Origin: an uncultured Verrucomicrobia subdivision 3 bacterium
GTDB lineage: Bacteria; Verrucomicrobiota; Verrucomicrobiia; Limisphaerales; UBA11358
Direction: 5' to 3'
NCBI GenBank assembly: GCA_903827955.1
Contig: CAIKKJ010000061.1
Span: forward strand, 69,788 to 115,425
Length of the DNA: 45,638 nt
This document shows positions 18,239 to 28,460 of the stretch, piece by piece. Positions within the stretch are counted from its first letter, which is position 1. Each line of letters starts with the position of its first letter. The notes under the pieces are model-generated. The model did not search any database and was not told where the DNA came from. It worked only from the letters and a program-made list of their open reading frames with translations. The translations under genes and the position numbers were made by a program.

Positions 18239-19989
18239 CCCGGACGCGGACTATCATATTTTCCCTCGCCATGGCCTGTGGCGTGGAACTTTCCGCCGCC
18301 ACACTGCAAGTTGAAATCACGCCCAAAGTTTCCGGCGAACCGCTCCAGCCCGCGTCCTTCCGTTACCAGACTACCGGCGGCGAGACATTTTCCATCACGC
18401 GCGTCAGTTACCTCGCCAGCGATTTTGCGCTGCAACGCAACGACGGTTCGTGGCTGGAACTTTCCAATTCCGTCGCGTGGCTGGACTACGAGGCCAACCG
18501 CAATTCAGTTCACCTGGACAAAATTCCGGCGGGCGAATTCCGCGCCGTGCGTTTTCTCGTCGGCTTGAACCCAAATTTGAACCACGCTGACAGCGCGCAG
18601 TTTCCGGCGAGCCATCCGCTCAATCCCAATCTCAACGGTCTGCACTGGAGCTGGCAGGGCGGCTACATTTTTCTCGCGCTCGAAGGCTTATGGCGCAACG
18701 CCAGCGGCGAACTCGACGGCTGGTCTTACCACTTGGCGCGCGACACCAATTCCGTTCGCGTCACCCTCGCCGCGCCGCTGGCAATCACCAATGAAACTAA
18801 AGTGGAAATGGATTTCGACCTCGCCACGCTGCTGCACGCGCCGCGTTCGCTGTCATTCGCCAAGGACGGTTCTTCCACGCACTCGCGCGACGGCGACCCG
18901 ATCTCCGCCGCGCTCGTGGCGAACCTACCCGGCGCGTTCCGCGTGCATCGCGTCACGCAATTGAGCGAGACTGAAATCGCCAGCGCGCATCCCAAGCCGC
19001 TTTATTTGCCGGCAAAATTTACGCCGTATGAATTTCAGATGAGCGCGACGTTTCCGATTCCCGACCTGCCGCGCGATAATCCCCTGCTCGTCGAACGCGT
19101 CGAGCTTGGAAAAAAACTTTTCTTCGACAAGCGCGTTTCCATCAATAACCAGCAGTCCTGCGCCGATTGCCACGCGCCAGAAAAAGCGTTCACGGACGGA
19201 CGCCGCACGGCGCGCGGCGCGGAAGGCACATTCGGCGAACGCAATTCCATGCCGCTGTTCAACCTGGCCTGGAAGAAAGAATTTTTCTGGGATGGCCGCG
19301 CAAAAAGTTTGCGTGAGCAAGTTTTGCAGCCGATTCAAAACCCGATTGAGATGCACCAGTCGCTGACAAACTTGGTCGTGAAGCTACAAACAGAAAAGCC
19401 GGAAGCCAGTTACCCCGCCCGCTTCGCCGCCGCGTTCGGCTCGCCGGAGATCACGGCGGAAAAAATTGCGCTCGCGCTGGAAAATTACCTGCTCACGCTC
19501 ACGTCGTTCGACGCCAAGTTTGACCGTGTGCTGCGCGGTGAGGAATCGTTCACCGCCGAGGAGCAGCGCGGGTTTGAATTGTTCTCCACGGAATACGACC
19601 CGCGTCGCGGGCAGTTCGGGGCGGATTGTTTTCATTGCCACGGCGGGCCGCTGTTTCAGAGCCAGGCGTTTGCGAATAACGGCTCGGACGGCGCGCTGCT
19701 CGACTTGGGCCGCGAAAAAGTTACGGGCAAGGCGAGCGACCGGGGGAAATTTTCCACGCCCAGCCTGCGCAACATCGCGCTGACCGCGCCGTATATGCAC
19801 GACGGACGTTTCCGGACTTTGGAAGACGTCATTCAGCATTACTCCACCGGCGTGCCACGCAGCCCGACGCTCGACCCCAACCTCGCCAAGCATCCCGACG
19901 GCGGGGTGCCGTTGAGCGATGAAGACAAGCACGCTTTGGTGGCGTTTTTGAAAACGTTGACGGACGAACAGTCTGTCCGGGCGAAATAA
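18235..19989 (+). CDS. Fusion protein: N-terminal MbnP-like domain plus C-terminal MbnH/MauG-type di-haem cytochrome c peroxidase
   Basis: Start set at ATG 18235 (ATGA overlap with YHYH gene; signal peptide MTRTRTIIFSLAMACGVELSAA). N-terminal half resembles the MbnP family (FRAVRFLVGLNPNLNHAD, LHWSWQGGYIFLALEG). C-terminal half has CADCH (19159-19173) and CFHCH (19627-19641), RRTARGAEGTFGERNSMPLFNLAWKKEFFWDGRAKSLREQ. Confidence 0.88.
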   Translation: MTRTRTIIFSLAMACGVELSAATLQVEITPKVSGEPLQPASFRYQTTGGETFSITRVSYLASDFALQRNDGSWLELSNSVAWLDYEANRNSVHLDKIPAGEFRAVRFLVGLNPNLNHADSAQFPASHPLNPNLNGLHWSWQGGYIFLALEGLWRNASGELDGWSYHLARDTNSVRVTLAAPLAITNETKVEMDFDLATLLHAPRSLSFAKDGSSTHSRDGDPISAALVANLPGAFRVHRVTQLSETEIASAHPKPLYLPAKFTPYEFQMSATFPIPDLPRDNPLLVERVELGKKLFFDKRVSINNQQSCADCHAPEKAFTDGRRTARGAEGTFGERNSMPLFNLAWKKEFFWDGRAKSLREQVLQPIQNPIEMHQSLTNLVVKLQTEKPEASYPARFAAAFGSPEITAEKIALALENYLLTLTSFDAKFDRVLRGEESFTAEEQRGFELFSTEYDPRRGQFGADCFHCHGGPLFQSQAFANNGSDGALLDLGREKVTGKASDRGKFSTPSLRNIALTAPYMHDGRFRTLEDVIQHYSTGVPRSPTLDPNLAKHPDGGVPLSDEDKHALVAFLKTLTDEQSVRAK

Positions 19990-20040
19990 ATTTCTTTCCG
20001 TTTGAATTTGCCGCGGTTTGACGTTTTACTTCTGCCGCCA

Positions 20041-21171
20041 ATGTCCCTAAGCCATTTCAAGTCCATCCTGATTGTTGCGGTCCTGTTTCTTCCCGCCGGG
20101 CTTTGCGCCGCCGCCGAAAGCACCAACACGCTGACTCAGGTCTGGCATTTCAAACTTTCTGGCGCAGCAACCGTCTCGTCACCGGCGGTTGCGCCGGATG
20201 GCACGATTTATCTAGGCACGTTTCAAGGCTGGTTTTTTGCCTTTTCACCAGTCGGCAAGGTGCAATGGAAATTTAAGGCAGGACTGGACATCAAGTCATC
20301 CGCCGCCATCGCCGATGACGGCACAATTTATTTCGGCGCGCGCGATCGGAATTTCTATGCACTCTCACCGAAAGGCAAATTAATCTGGAAATTTGCCACC
20401 GACGCTTGGGTGGATTCCACCCCGGCCATCGCAACGGACGGCACAATTTATTTCGGATCATGGGACAAAAACTTTTACGCACTGACACCGGACGGAAAGT
20501 TGAAATGGAAATTTGCCACCAGCAATGTCATCACCACTTCCCCGGCCATCGCCGCCGACGGCACGATTTATTTTGGCTCGCACGACAAAAATTTTTACGC
20601 CCTCGCACCGGACGGAAAGTTGAAGTGGAAATTTGCCACGGGCGGACAGATTGATATTTCCGCCGCCATCGCTACGGATGGCACGGTTTATTTCGGCGCG
20701 ACGGACGGGAATCTCTTTGCGTTGCGGCCTGACGGCTTGGAATTTTGGCGGTTGCACACCGGCAGCTACACGGCAGCTTCGCCGGTGCTGGATGCAGATG
20801 GAAACCTTTATCTGGCGGCCAGCAAGAATCACATCTCCGTCACGCCTGACGGAAAACTTCGCTGGTCATCGGGCAGCGATGTGCCGATGGATATGGCACA
20901 ACTCGTATCCGCCGACGGTCGGGTTTACGGCTCCGTGCCGTGGATGCACCTCGGTGTCTCCGATCGCACGGGAAAATTTGACTGGGGATTTCACATGGAA
21001 GACAACCTCACCTCCGCACCGAACCTCAGCCGCGACGGGCTGATTTATGGAACCGACGGCAGCCAACTGTTCGCGCTCCAGCCAGCCAACCCCGCAGTGC
21101 TGGAACAAAGCTCCTGGCCGATGTGGGGTGCCAATCCACGCCACACCGGGCGGGTTCAAATCCAGAAATAA
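20041..21171 (+). CDS. Secreted PQQ-binding-like beta-propeller repeat protein
   Basis: In-frame ATG at 20041 with signal peptide; about 40-aa repeats of DGTIYFGSxDKNFYALxPDGKLKWKFAT. Confidence 0.88.
   Translation: MSLSHFKSILIVAVLFLPAGLCAAAESTNTLTQVWHFKLSGAATVSSPAVAPDGTIYLGTFQGWFFAFSPVGKVQWKFKAGLDIKSSAAIADDGTIYFGARDRNFYALSPKGKLIWKFATDAWVDSTPAIATDGTIYFGSWDKNFYALTPDGKLKWKFATSNVITTSPAIAADGTIYFGSHDKNFYALAPDGKLKWKFATGGQIDISAAIATDGTVYFGATDGNLFALRPDGLEFWRLHTGSYTAASPVLDADGNLYLAASKNHISVTPDGKLRWSSGSDVPMDMAQLVSADGRVYGSVPWMHLGVSDRTGKFDWGFHMEDNLTSAPNLSRDGLIYGTDGSQLFALQPANPAVLEQSSWPMWGANPRHTGRVQIQK
20170..20770 (+). repeat. Coding tandem repeats, about 120-nt period, inside the beta-propeller gene
   Basis: GGCACAATTTATTTCGG recurs 120 nt apart; GGACGGAAAGTTGAAATGGAAATTTGCCAC recurs almost identically. 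Confidence 0.85.
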
Positions 21172-21174
21172 GCA

Positions 21175-21558
21175 CTAAAGTTTTTCCCGCCCGCTGAACC
21201 CGGTTTCCAAATCGTGCCAAAATTCAATATCGTCCTCGTCTTGTTCCCAGCAGAGAAAAACCTCCCTGCCGCCAATTATGGCGGGAAAGTCCACCAATCC
21301 GCGCATCACGTCTTTGATGAAAATACTACGATGCTGAAACTCGGCAAGGGTTGCCTGCATCCCGGCTAACGCCCGGATCCAGTTGTTCACGGTCTCGCCG
21401 CCGATGTCGCTGCCAGACTCCGCAAGGCCGCTCAGTCGCTTTTCATAACGCGCAACGTCGTCTCGATAACGGTTAAGCTCCGCCAGCCACTGGCGAACCT
21501 GCGGCAACAACTCTCGGGCTTCCTCACGCGTGTAATGTTTGTCGAAACGGTGCGGCAT
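21175..21558 (-). CDS. DUF2203 family protein
   Basis: MPHRFDKHYTREEARELLPQVRQWLAELNRYRDDV... VDFPAIIGGREVFLCWEQDEDDIEFWHDLETGFSGRE. Start placed at ATG 21558. Confidence 0.8.
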   Translation of the reverse strand: MPHRFDKHYTREEARELLPQVRQWLAELNRYRDDVARYEKRLSGLAESGSDIGGETVNNWIRALAGMQATLAEFQHRSIFIKDVMRGLVDFPAIIGGREVFLCWEQDEDDIEFWHDLETGFSGREKL

Positions 21559-21627
21559 AAAAAAGACGTTCGCGGCGGACGCAAAAAGCACCACCGCGAA
21601 CGGTTGAAATCACATGGCTACGGCAGC

Positions 21628-21729
21628 TTACTTCTGCCAGGTGCGCTTCTTGTGACGATTCAAGCGCAGCTTCTTGCGCCGTTTGTGTTTGTTGATCTTT
21701 GCCTTGCGGCGTTTTTTAATTGATCCCAT
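21628..21729 (-). CDS. AURKAIP1/COX24-domain 33-aa protein (bS22-like small ribosomal protein)
   Basis: Not in the ORF track (too short). Minus strand gives [33 protein letters not shown]-stop, with a highly basic KKRRK...[15 protein letters not shown] pattern. Confidence 0.8.
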   Translation of the reverse strand: MGSIKKRRKAKINKHKRRKKLRLNRHKKRTWQK

Positions 21730-21847
21730 AAATGGATGCGTAGTTAGTTAGCAAATTGTGAAGGTTAAGCCAAACAAAATTTCGCGGTTGCGGCAAAGCG
21801 TGCATGGATGGCGCACACCAACCTACTCCAAGTAAAACGAAAAAACA

Positions 21848-22258
21848 TCAGCGAGAATGCCGGCGCTTGACGTTCAACTGCGTCAGCGCATGCATGAGTG
21901 AAGCCTGAACGGTGGCTGTTTCTTCATCGTTCAACTTTTGCGTGAGTCGGTTCTCGGCCTTCTGACGGGCTTCCTCGGCCTTGGCTTCGTCAATATCGTC
22001 GGCCTTAATCGCCATGTCGGTCAACACGGAGACTTGATTGCGTGTGACCTGCACAAAACCATCGCCCACGGCAAGAAAAATACTTTTACCGTCCTTGCGC
22101 GCGTGGATTTCGCCAGACGCAAGTTGCGTCATCAGCGGCATGTGCTCCGGCAGGATGCCCATCTCGCCGTCAATGCCGGTGAGCGTGACCATCTCCACGT
22201 CTTCGGAGAAAATTTTCGCCGACGGCGTGACGATTTCAAGTTTGAGCGTAGCAGCCAT
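21848..22258 (-). CDS. atpC: F-type ATP synthase epsilon subunit
   Basis: 136 aa; LKLEIVTPSAKIFSEDVEMVTLTGIDGEMGILPEHMPLMTQL. Confidence 0.95.
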   Translation of the reverse strand: MAATLKLEIVTPSAKIFSEDVEMVTLTGIDGEMGILPEHMPLMTQLASGEIHARKDGKSIFLAVGDGFVQVTRNQVSVLTDMAIKADDIDEAKAEEARQKAENRLTQKLNDEETATVQASLMHALTQLNVKRRHSR

Positions 22259-22295
22259 TTAATTTGATGCGCGAGTCGTTTATCAATTCAGCGGC

Positions 22296-23768
<1,473 letters not shown>

Positions 23769-23775
23769 TTATTTT

Positions 23776-24654
23776 TCAACCCAACGCCATTTGCGCCGTG
23801 GTGATTTCGAGCAACTCTTTCGTGATGTTCGCCTGCCGCAGCTTGTTGTATTCGAGCGTGAGATCTTTGATAATCTGCTTCGCGTTGTCCGTCGCGTTTT
23901 TCATCGCCACCATGCGCGCGCTCTGTTCGCTGGCCTTCGTCTCCAGCAAAATCTGATGCATCTGAAAATTCAAACTGTGCGGCAGCAATTCGCCGAGCAC
24001 CTGTTTTTCATCCGGCTCAAATTCGTAAACTTCCGCCGTGTCGTGCGACGCTAGTTCGGTTTTTTCGGCGCCGATGCCAGCGCTGACCGCCGCCAATTTT
24101 CCAATCGGCAGGAACGGAACCGTATGCGGCGACTGCGTGAGCGTGTTGATGAAACGCGGAAACAAAATATCCACCGCGTCCACTTCGCCCTTCAAAAACA
24201 TCTGCTGCGCCGACTTGGAAATCGCGCGCGCCTCGCCGTATTCCGGCGTGTCTTTGTAGGAAAATTCCGCCGCGAGATTGCGCTTAGTGCGGGCGATGAA
24301 CGCTGCGGCTTTTTTTCCGGCCGTGATAAAAACCGTCGTGTTCTTGTCGAGTTTCGCGACTTCGCGAAAAAGATTTCCGTTCAAGCCACCGCACAGTCCG
24401 CGATCGGAACTCACCAAGATGACCAGACGTTTTTTCACCGGACGCGCTTGCATCAATTCGTGACTAAAACCAACCGCGCCGGACGCAGCTTCCGCCATCA
24501 TGACGTTCAGCAATTGAGCGTAAGGACGACCAACGAGCGCCGCCTGCTGCGCTTTCCGCATCTTGGCAGCAGCGACCATCTGCATCGCCTTTGTGATTTG
24601 GGCGGTGTTCTTGACCGACTTGATACGTCGGCGTATGTCGCGCGTGCTGGCCAT
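23776..24654 (-). CDS. atpG: F-type ATP synthase gamma subunit
   Basis: 292 aa; RDIRRRIKSVKNTAQITKAMQMVAAAKMRKAQ, SSDRGLCGGLN, EYNKLRQANITKELLEI. Confidence 0.97.
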   Translation of the reverse strand: MASTRDIRRRIKSVKNTAQITKAMQMVAAAKMRKAQQAALVGRPYAQLLNVMMAEAASGAVGFSHELMQARPVKKRLVILVSSDRGLCGGLNGNLFREVAKLDKNTTVFITAGKKAAAFIARTKRNLAAEFSYKDTPEYGEARAISKSAQQMFLKGEVDAVDILFPRFINTLTQSPHTVPFLPIGKLAAVSAGIGAEKTELASHDTAEVYEFEPDEKQVLGELLPHSLNFQMHQILLETKASEQSARMVAMKNATDNAKQIIKDLTLEYNKLRQANITKELLEITTAQMALG

Positions 24655-24660
24655 GAAAAA

Positions 24661-26193
24661 TCAGCGATAGGTCTGTTTGAATTCGCCAACCGCCGCCTTG
24701 AGTTCCGCGGTGATGGCGTCGCTGATGGCTTTTTCGTTGCGAATCTTGAGCAGCAAATCCGCCTTGCGCGTCTGCAAAAAGTCAACCAGCTTGCCTTGAA
24801 AATCTTTGACCTTATCCACCGAAACATCGTCAAGCAGGTTGTTCTGCACGGTCCACAAAACCGCGACCTGCACTTCGACGGGCAGCGGGTTGTATTGGTT
24901 CTGCTTGAAAATTTCGATGATGCGCTTGCCGCGTTCGAGCAACGCCTGCGTCTTCGCGTCGAGGTCGGAACCGAATTGCGCGAACGCCGCGAGTTCGCGG
25001 AACTGCGCCAAGTCGCCTTTGATACGTCCTGCCACCTGTTTCATCGCTTTGATCTGCGCGGCGGAACCGACGCGCGAGACGGAGAGACCGACGGAAACAG
25101 CGGGACGAACGCCTTGGTAGAACAAATCGGTTTCGAGATAAATCTGACCGTCCGTGATGGAGATCACGTTCGTCGGAATGTAGGCGGACACGTCACCGGC
25201 TTGCGTTTCAATAATCGGCAGCGCAGTGAGCGAACCATTGCCGTATTTTTCAGACACGCGCGCCGAGCGTTCGAGCAAACGGCTGTGCAAATAAAACACG
25301 TCACCGGGATACGCTTCGCGACCGGACGGACGCTTCAAGATCAGCGCGACCTGGCGGTAAGCGACGGCGTGCTTGGACAAATCATCAAAAATGATCAGCG
25401 CATCCATGCCGTTGTCCATGAACCATTCGCCAATCGCCGCGCCCGCGAACGGAGCAAGGTATTGGTTCGTGGCGGAATCGGAAGCGGAGGCCGCAACGAT
25501 CACCGTGTAAGGCAAGGCACCGGCTTCTTCGAGAACGGCGACGACACGAGCGATGTTCGACTGCTTCTGGCCGATCGCGACGTAGATGCTGTAAATCGGA
25601 CGGAAATCTTTTTCACCAGATTTTTCGGCGGCGATGTTGATGCGCGCCTGATTGATCATCGTGTCCACGCCGATAGTGGTCTTGCCCGTGCCACGGTCGC
25701 CAATGATGAGTTCGCGCTGACCACGGCCAATCGGGATCATCGCGTCAATCGCCATAATGCCCGTCTGCACCGGCTGGCTCACGGGTTTGCGGCGGATGAT
25801 GCCGGGTGCAATTTTTTCAACGGGATAAAAAGTGGTTTCCTTGATCGGCCCTTTGCCATCAAGCGGCTGGCCGAGCGTGTTGACCACGCGACCCAACATT
25901 CCTTTGCCGACCGGCACCTGCAACAGCTTGCCGGTGGTGCGGACTTCGGAGCCTTCTTTGACCTTGGTGTAATCGCCGAGAATAATCGCGCCGACTTCCG
26001 TTTCCTCGAGGTTCAGCGCGAGGCCGACCACGCCGCCGCCGAAGTCCAACATTTCGTTGAGCATCGTGTCGGTGAGACCTTCGATCTTGGCCACGCCGTC
26101 GCCGATTTCGCGCACGGTGCCGACGTTCTGTTTCGCGGTCGCGGTTTTGGCACCGGCGATCTGCGCTTCGATTTCTTGCAACAAATTACTCAT
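24661..26193 (-). CDS. atpA: F-type ATP synthase alpha subunit
   Basis: 510 aa; [53 protein letters not shown]. Confidence 0.98.
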   Translation of the reverse strand: MSNLLQEIEAQIAGAKTATAKQNVGTVREIGDGVAKIEGLTDTMLNEMLDFGGGVVGLALNLEETEVGAIILGDYTKVKEGSEVRTTGKLLQVPVGKGMLGRVVNTLGQPLDGKGPIKETTFYPVEKIAPGIIRRKPVSQPVQTGIMAIDAMIPIGRGQRELIIGDRGTGKTTIGVDTMINQARINIAAEKSGEKDFRPIYSIYVAIGQKQSNIARVVAVLEEAGALPYTVIVAASASDSATNQYLAPFAGAAIGEWFMDNGMDALIIFDDLSKHAVAYRQVALILKRPSGREAYPGDVFYLHSRLLERSARVSEKYGNGSLTALPIIETQAGDVSAYIPTNVISITDGQIYLETDLFYQGVRPAVSVGLSVSRVGSAAQIKAMKQVAGRIKGDLAQFRELAAFAQFGSDLDAKTQALLERGKRIIEIFKQNQYNPLPVEVQVAVLWTVQNNLLDDVSVDKVKDFQGKLVDFLQTRKADLLLKIRNEKAISDAITAELKAAVGEFKQTYR

Positions 26194-26207
26194 AGGGGGA
26201 AATTAAA

Positions 26208-26600
26208 TTAAAAACTCTGCGCCAACTTTTCCAAACGCGTTTTCACGCTGCCATCATACAAATCGCTACCCACTTGAATCCGCAAACCGCCGATGAGCGA
26301 CGGATCCACGCTGTAGGTCACATTCAAACCCGCGCCATAGCGCTTTTCCAAATCGGCCTTGATGGCGGTCTGCTGCTCCGGCGAGGCAGCGACTGCCCCT
26401 TCGACTTTCGCGGAACGCTGGGCAAGGTTCAAACCCACCAAACGATGCAAGCGCGAAAGGATTTCCACATAACCGCGCGGCTTCTTTTCGGAAAGCAACT
26501 TCACGACCTGACGCACGCGGCTATCATCGAGCAAACCGTTCACCGAGCAACTGCGGAATAGTTGACGGGCGTCGCGCTGGGCTTGTTTGGAAATTTTCAT
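26208..26600 (-). CDS. atpH: F-type ATP synthase delta subunit (short form)
   Basis: 130 aa between atpA and atpF; C-terminal VTYSVDPSLIGGLRIQVGSDLYDGSVKTRLEKLAQSF is characteristic of delta/OSCP. Confidence 0.9.
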   Translation of the reverse strand: MKISKQAQRDARQLFRSCSVNGLLDDSRVRQVVKLLSEKKPRGYVEILSRLHRLVGLNLAQRSAKVEGAVAASPEQQTAIKADLEKRYGAGLNVTYSVDPSLIGGLRIQVGSDLYDGSVKTRLEKLAQSF

Positions 26601-26610
26601 TCCGTCGAAA

Positions 26611-27099
26611 TCAGGACAACTGCTTCTGCGTTTCTTCCGCGAGACGTTTTTGGTCGTCAGCGGTGAGGACTTTGCCCGTGACCGTCGCCGTGGTCTTCAC
26701 GACGAGCTGGCCAACTTCGCGTTTGAGTTGCGCGAGCATCTGCGCGCGTTCCTGCGCGGCGGCTTCACGCGCCTTGACGACGATCTGCTCAGCGGCAGCA
26801 ATGGCCTTCTGCGTTTCGGTTTCCCGAACGCGGGCGGCGGCTTCGCGCGCATCGGCGATCATTTTATTCGCCGTTTCGCTCGCCTCGGTCAAAGTTTTTT
26901 GGCGGTCAACTTCCGTCTTGGCCAGTTCCGCTTTGATCTTGTCCGCGCCAGCGAGACTGTCGGCAATTTTCTGCCGGCGTTCCGCAAGCACGACCGCGAT
27001 CCGCTTAAAGGCCAATTTGTTCAGGAGCAGAAAGACCAGCGAGAAGCTGATCAACTGCGCGATGAACTCCGGCCATTTTACGCCAAGTGATTCGAGCAT
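26611..27099 (-). CDS. atpF: F-type ATP synthase b subunit
   Basis: 162 aa; one TM (FIAQLISFSLVFLLLNKLAFKRI) then a long charged Ala-rich helix. Confidence 0.93.
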   Translation of the reverse strand: MLESLGVKWPEFIAQLISFSLVFLLLNKLAFKRIAVVLAERRQKIADSLAGADKIKAELAKTEVDRQKTLTEASETANKMIADAREAAARVRETETQKAIAAAEQIVVKAREAAAQERAQMLAQLKREVGQLVVKTTATVTGKVLTADDQKRLAEETQKQLS

Positions 27100-27110
27100 A
27101 ACGCCTCGTA

Positions 27111-27317
27111 TTACTTGGTCGGGATCACGATCCAGGCGAGAATCGCCATACCTTCGGCGAGCGCCATGCCGATGAACATGAACGTCAAAATTTTTCCAGC
27201 GAGTCCGGGATTGCGGCTCATGGCGATAACGCCACCAGCGGCTGCAATGCCGATGCCGATGGCCGCGCCACCGAACGCCAGACCGATGTGAAGATTTCCG
27301 TAAGCTTCAGCTAACAT
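27111..27317 (-). CDS. atpE: F-type ATP synthase c subunit
   Basis: 68 aa; two-helix hairpin with GMALAEGMAILAWIVIP containing the conserved acidic residue. Confidence 0.95.
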   Translation of the reverse strand: MLAEAYGNLHIGLAFGGAAIGIGIAAAGGVIAMSRNPGLAGKILTFMFIGMALAEGMAILAWIVIPTK

Positions 27318-27383
27318 ATACTTTTCTTTCTTTTGGTTTTGGTTGTCGCCGCCGCATTTGATTGCGACGGCAAATTGTTAATC

Positions 27384-28334
27384 TTAATGGCCGTGTTCGT
27401 CCGACGGCGTGCAAAGCGTGCCGACGAACGCAATCGTCAACATCGCAAACACGAACGCCTGCAACACACAAACCGCCGTCTCAAACAAATATCCCGGCAA
27501 CGACAGCAGCACCGACCAGAAAATGGATTTCTGCGCCAGCGACATGGTCAGCATCGTTTCGCCGCCATAGACATTGCCGTAAAGACGCAGCGCGAGCGCG
27601 ACCGGACGGATGAATAAAATGGAAAACGTTTCCATGATGCCGATGAAAATGAAGAGCAGGAACAACGGTATGAACGCGTATTTATTGGTCTCCACTTTCA
27701 CCGCGAAAACGTGCTTAATCAAACCAATCGGCCCGTTGTATTTCAGCGCCCAAAACAAACTCATCACGAAGAAGATGGAAGCCATCGCAAACGTCAGGTT
27801 CGCATCTGAAGTCGGCGGACGGAAAAACGGAGTATGCGCTTCATGAATGGCGAAGGGCAGCGAACTCGCCGTGTCACGAATGCCGTAGCCGATACTGCCG
27901 ACGCCCGGAATCAAATCGACAAAGTTTGCCAGCACCGCAAAGAGAAAAAACGTCGTCGCAAACGGAAAAACCCAACGAACAACTTTGGGTTCAAGAACGC
28001 CGCCCGCAAGCTCTTCCCAAGCTTCGCAAAGAACTTCGAGCAGGTTCTGCATTCCCGACGGAATCATTTTAATGTTCCAAGTGCTGAAACGGACGATGAC
28101 CAAGATGAGCAGTGCTACAATCCACGTGCAGATGATGGAGTTGGAAACCGGCAGCGGCCCGATGTGAAATAACGCCGGCGCAATCGGTGCGACAATCGGC
28201 TCCGCAGCTTCAGCCGCAGCGTGAGTCGCCTGGTGGACACCCGCGGCGGCGGCGGGTTCAGCCGCGCGCAGACTAAAAACTGAAGCGGCGGCGAAAAACG
28301 CCAGCGCAAAAATAATTTTACCAAAACGGTTCAC
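27384..28334 (-). CDS. atpB: F-type ATP synthase a subunit
   Basis: 316 aa; FILFIRPVALALRLYGNVYGGETML with the essential Arg, and C-terminal QAFVFAMLTIAFVGTLC. Confidence 0.96.
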   Translation of the reverse strand: MNRFGKIIFALAFFAAASVFSLRAAEPAAAAGVHQATHAAAEAAEPIVAPIAPALFHIGPLPVSNSIICTWIVALLILVIVRFSTWNIKMIPSGMQNLLEVLCEAWEELAGGVLEPKVVRWVFPFATTFFLFAVLANFVDLIPGVGSIGYGIRDTASSLPFAIHEAHTPFFRPPTSDANLTFAMASIFFVMSLFWALKYNGPIGLIKHVFAVKVETNKYAFIPLFLLFIFIGIMETFSILFIRPVALALRLYGNVYGGETMLTMSLAQKSIFWSVLLSLPGYLFETAVCVLQAFVFAMLTIAFVGTLCTPSDEHGH

Positions 28335-28410
28335 AGCGAATAAAAAACCGACGACACCAATTTCTTAACGAAGAAAATTACAGGCCGTCAGAGCCGCGAA
28401 ATGTGCCGCA

Positions 28411-28428
28411 TCGTGAAATTTTTCACAA
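28411..28428 (-). promoter_or_regulatory. Candidate Rex-type operator upstream of the atp operon: TTGTGAA-AAAT-TTCACGA
   Basis: Minus-strand 18-mer TTGTGAAAAATTTCACGA versus Rex-type TTGTGAA-N4-TTCACAA: one mismatch in the arms; about 77 nt upstream of the atpB start. Confidence 0.5.
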
Positions 28429-28460
28429 GCCTTTTTTGAAAAAAATTTGGTTGAGTTGGC

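Noticed and set aside
20170-20770. Repeat array considered as CRISPR or satellite DNA
   Set aside because: The repeats are in frame and encode beta-propeller blades; there is no short repeat/unique spacer pattern.
21730-21847. Gap between the bS22-like gene and atpC considered for a tRNA or small RNA
   Set aside because: No cloverleaf-compatible arms or TTCGA-type T loop could be identified by eye.
24124-26211. 695-aa plus-strand ORF across atpG/atpA
   Set aside because: Antisense to strongly conserved ATP synthase genes; Arg/His-rich composition without recognisable folds.
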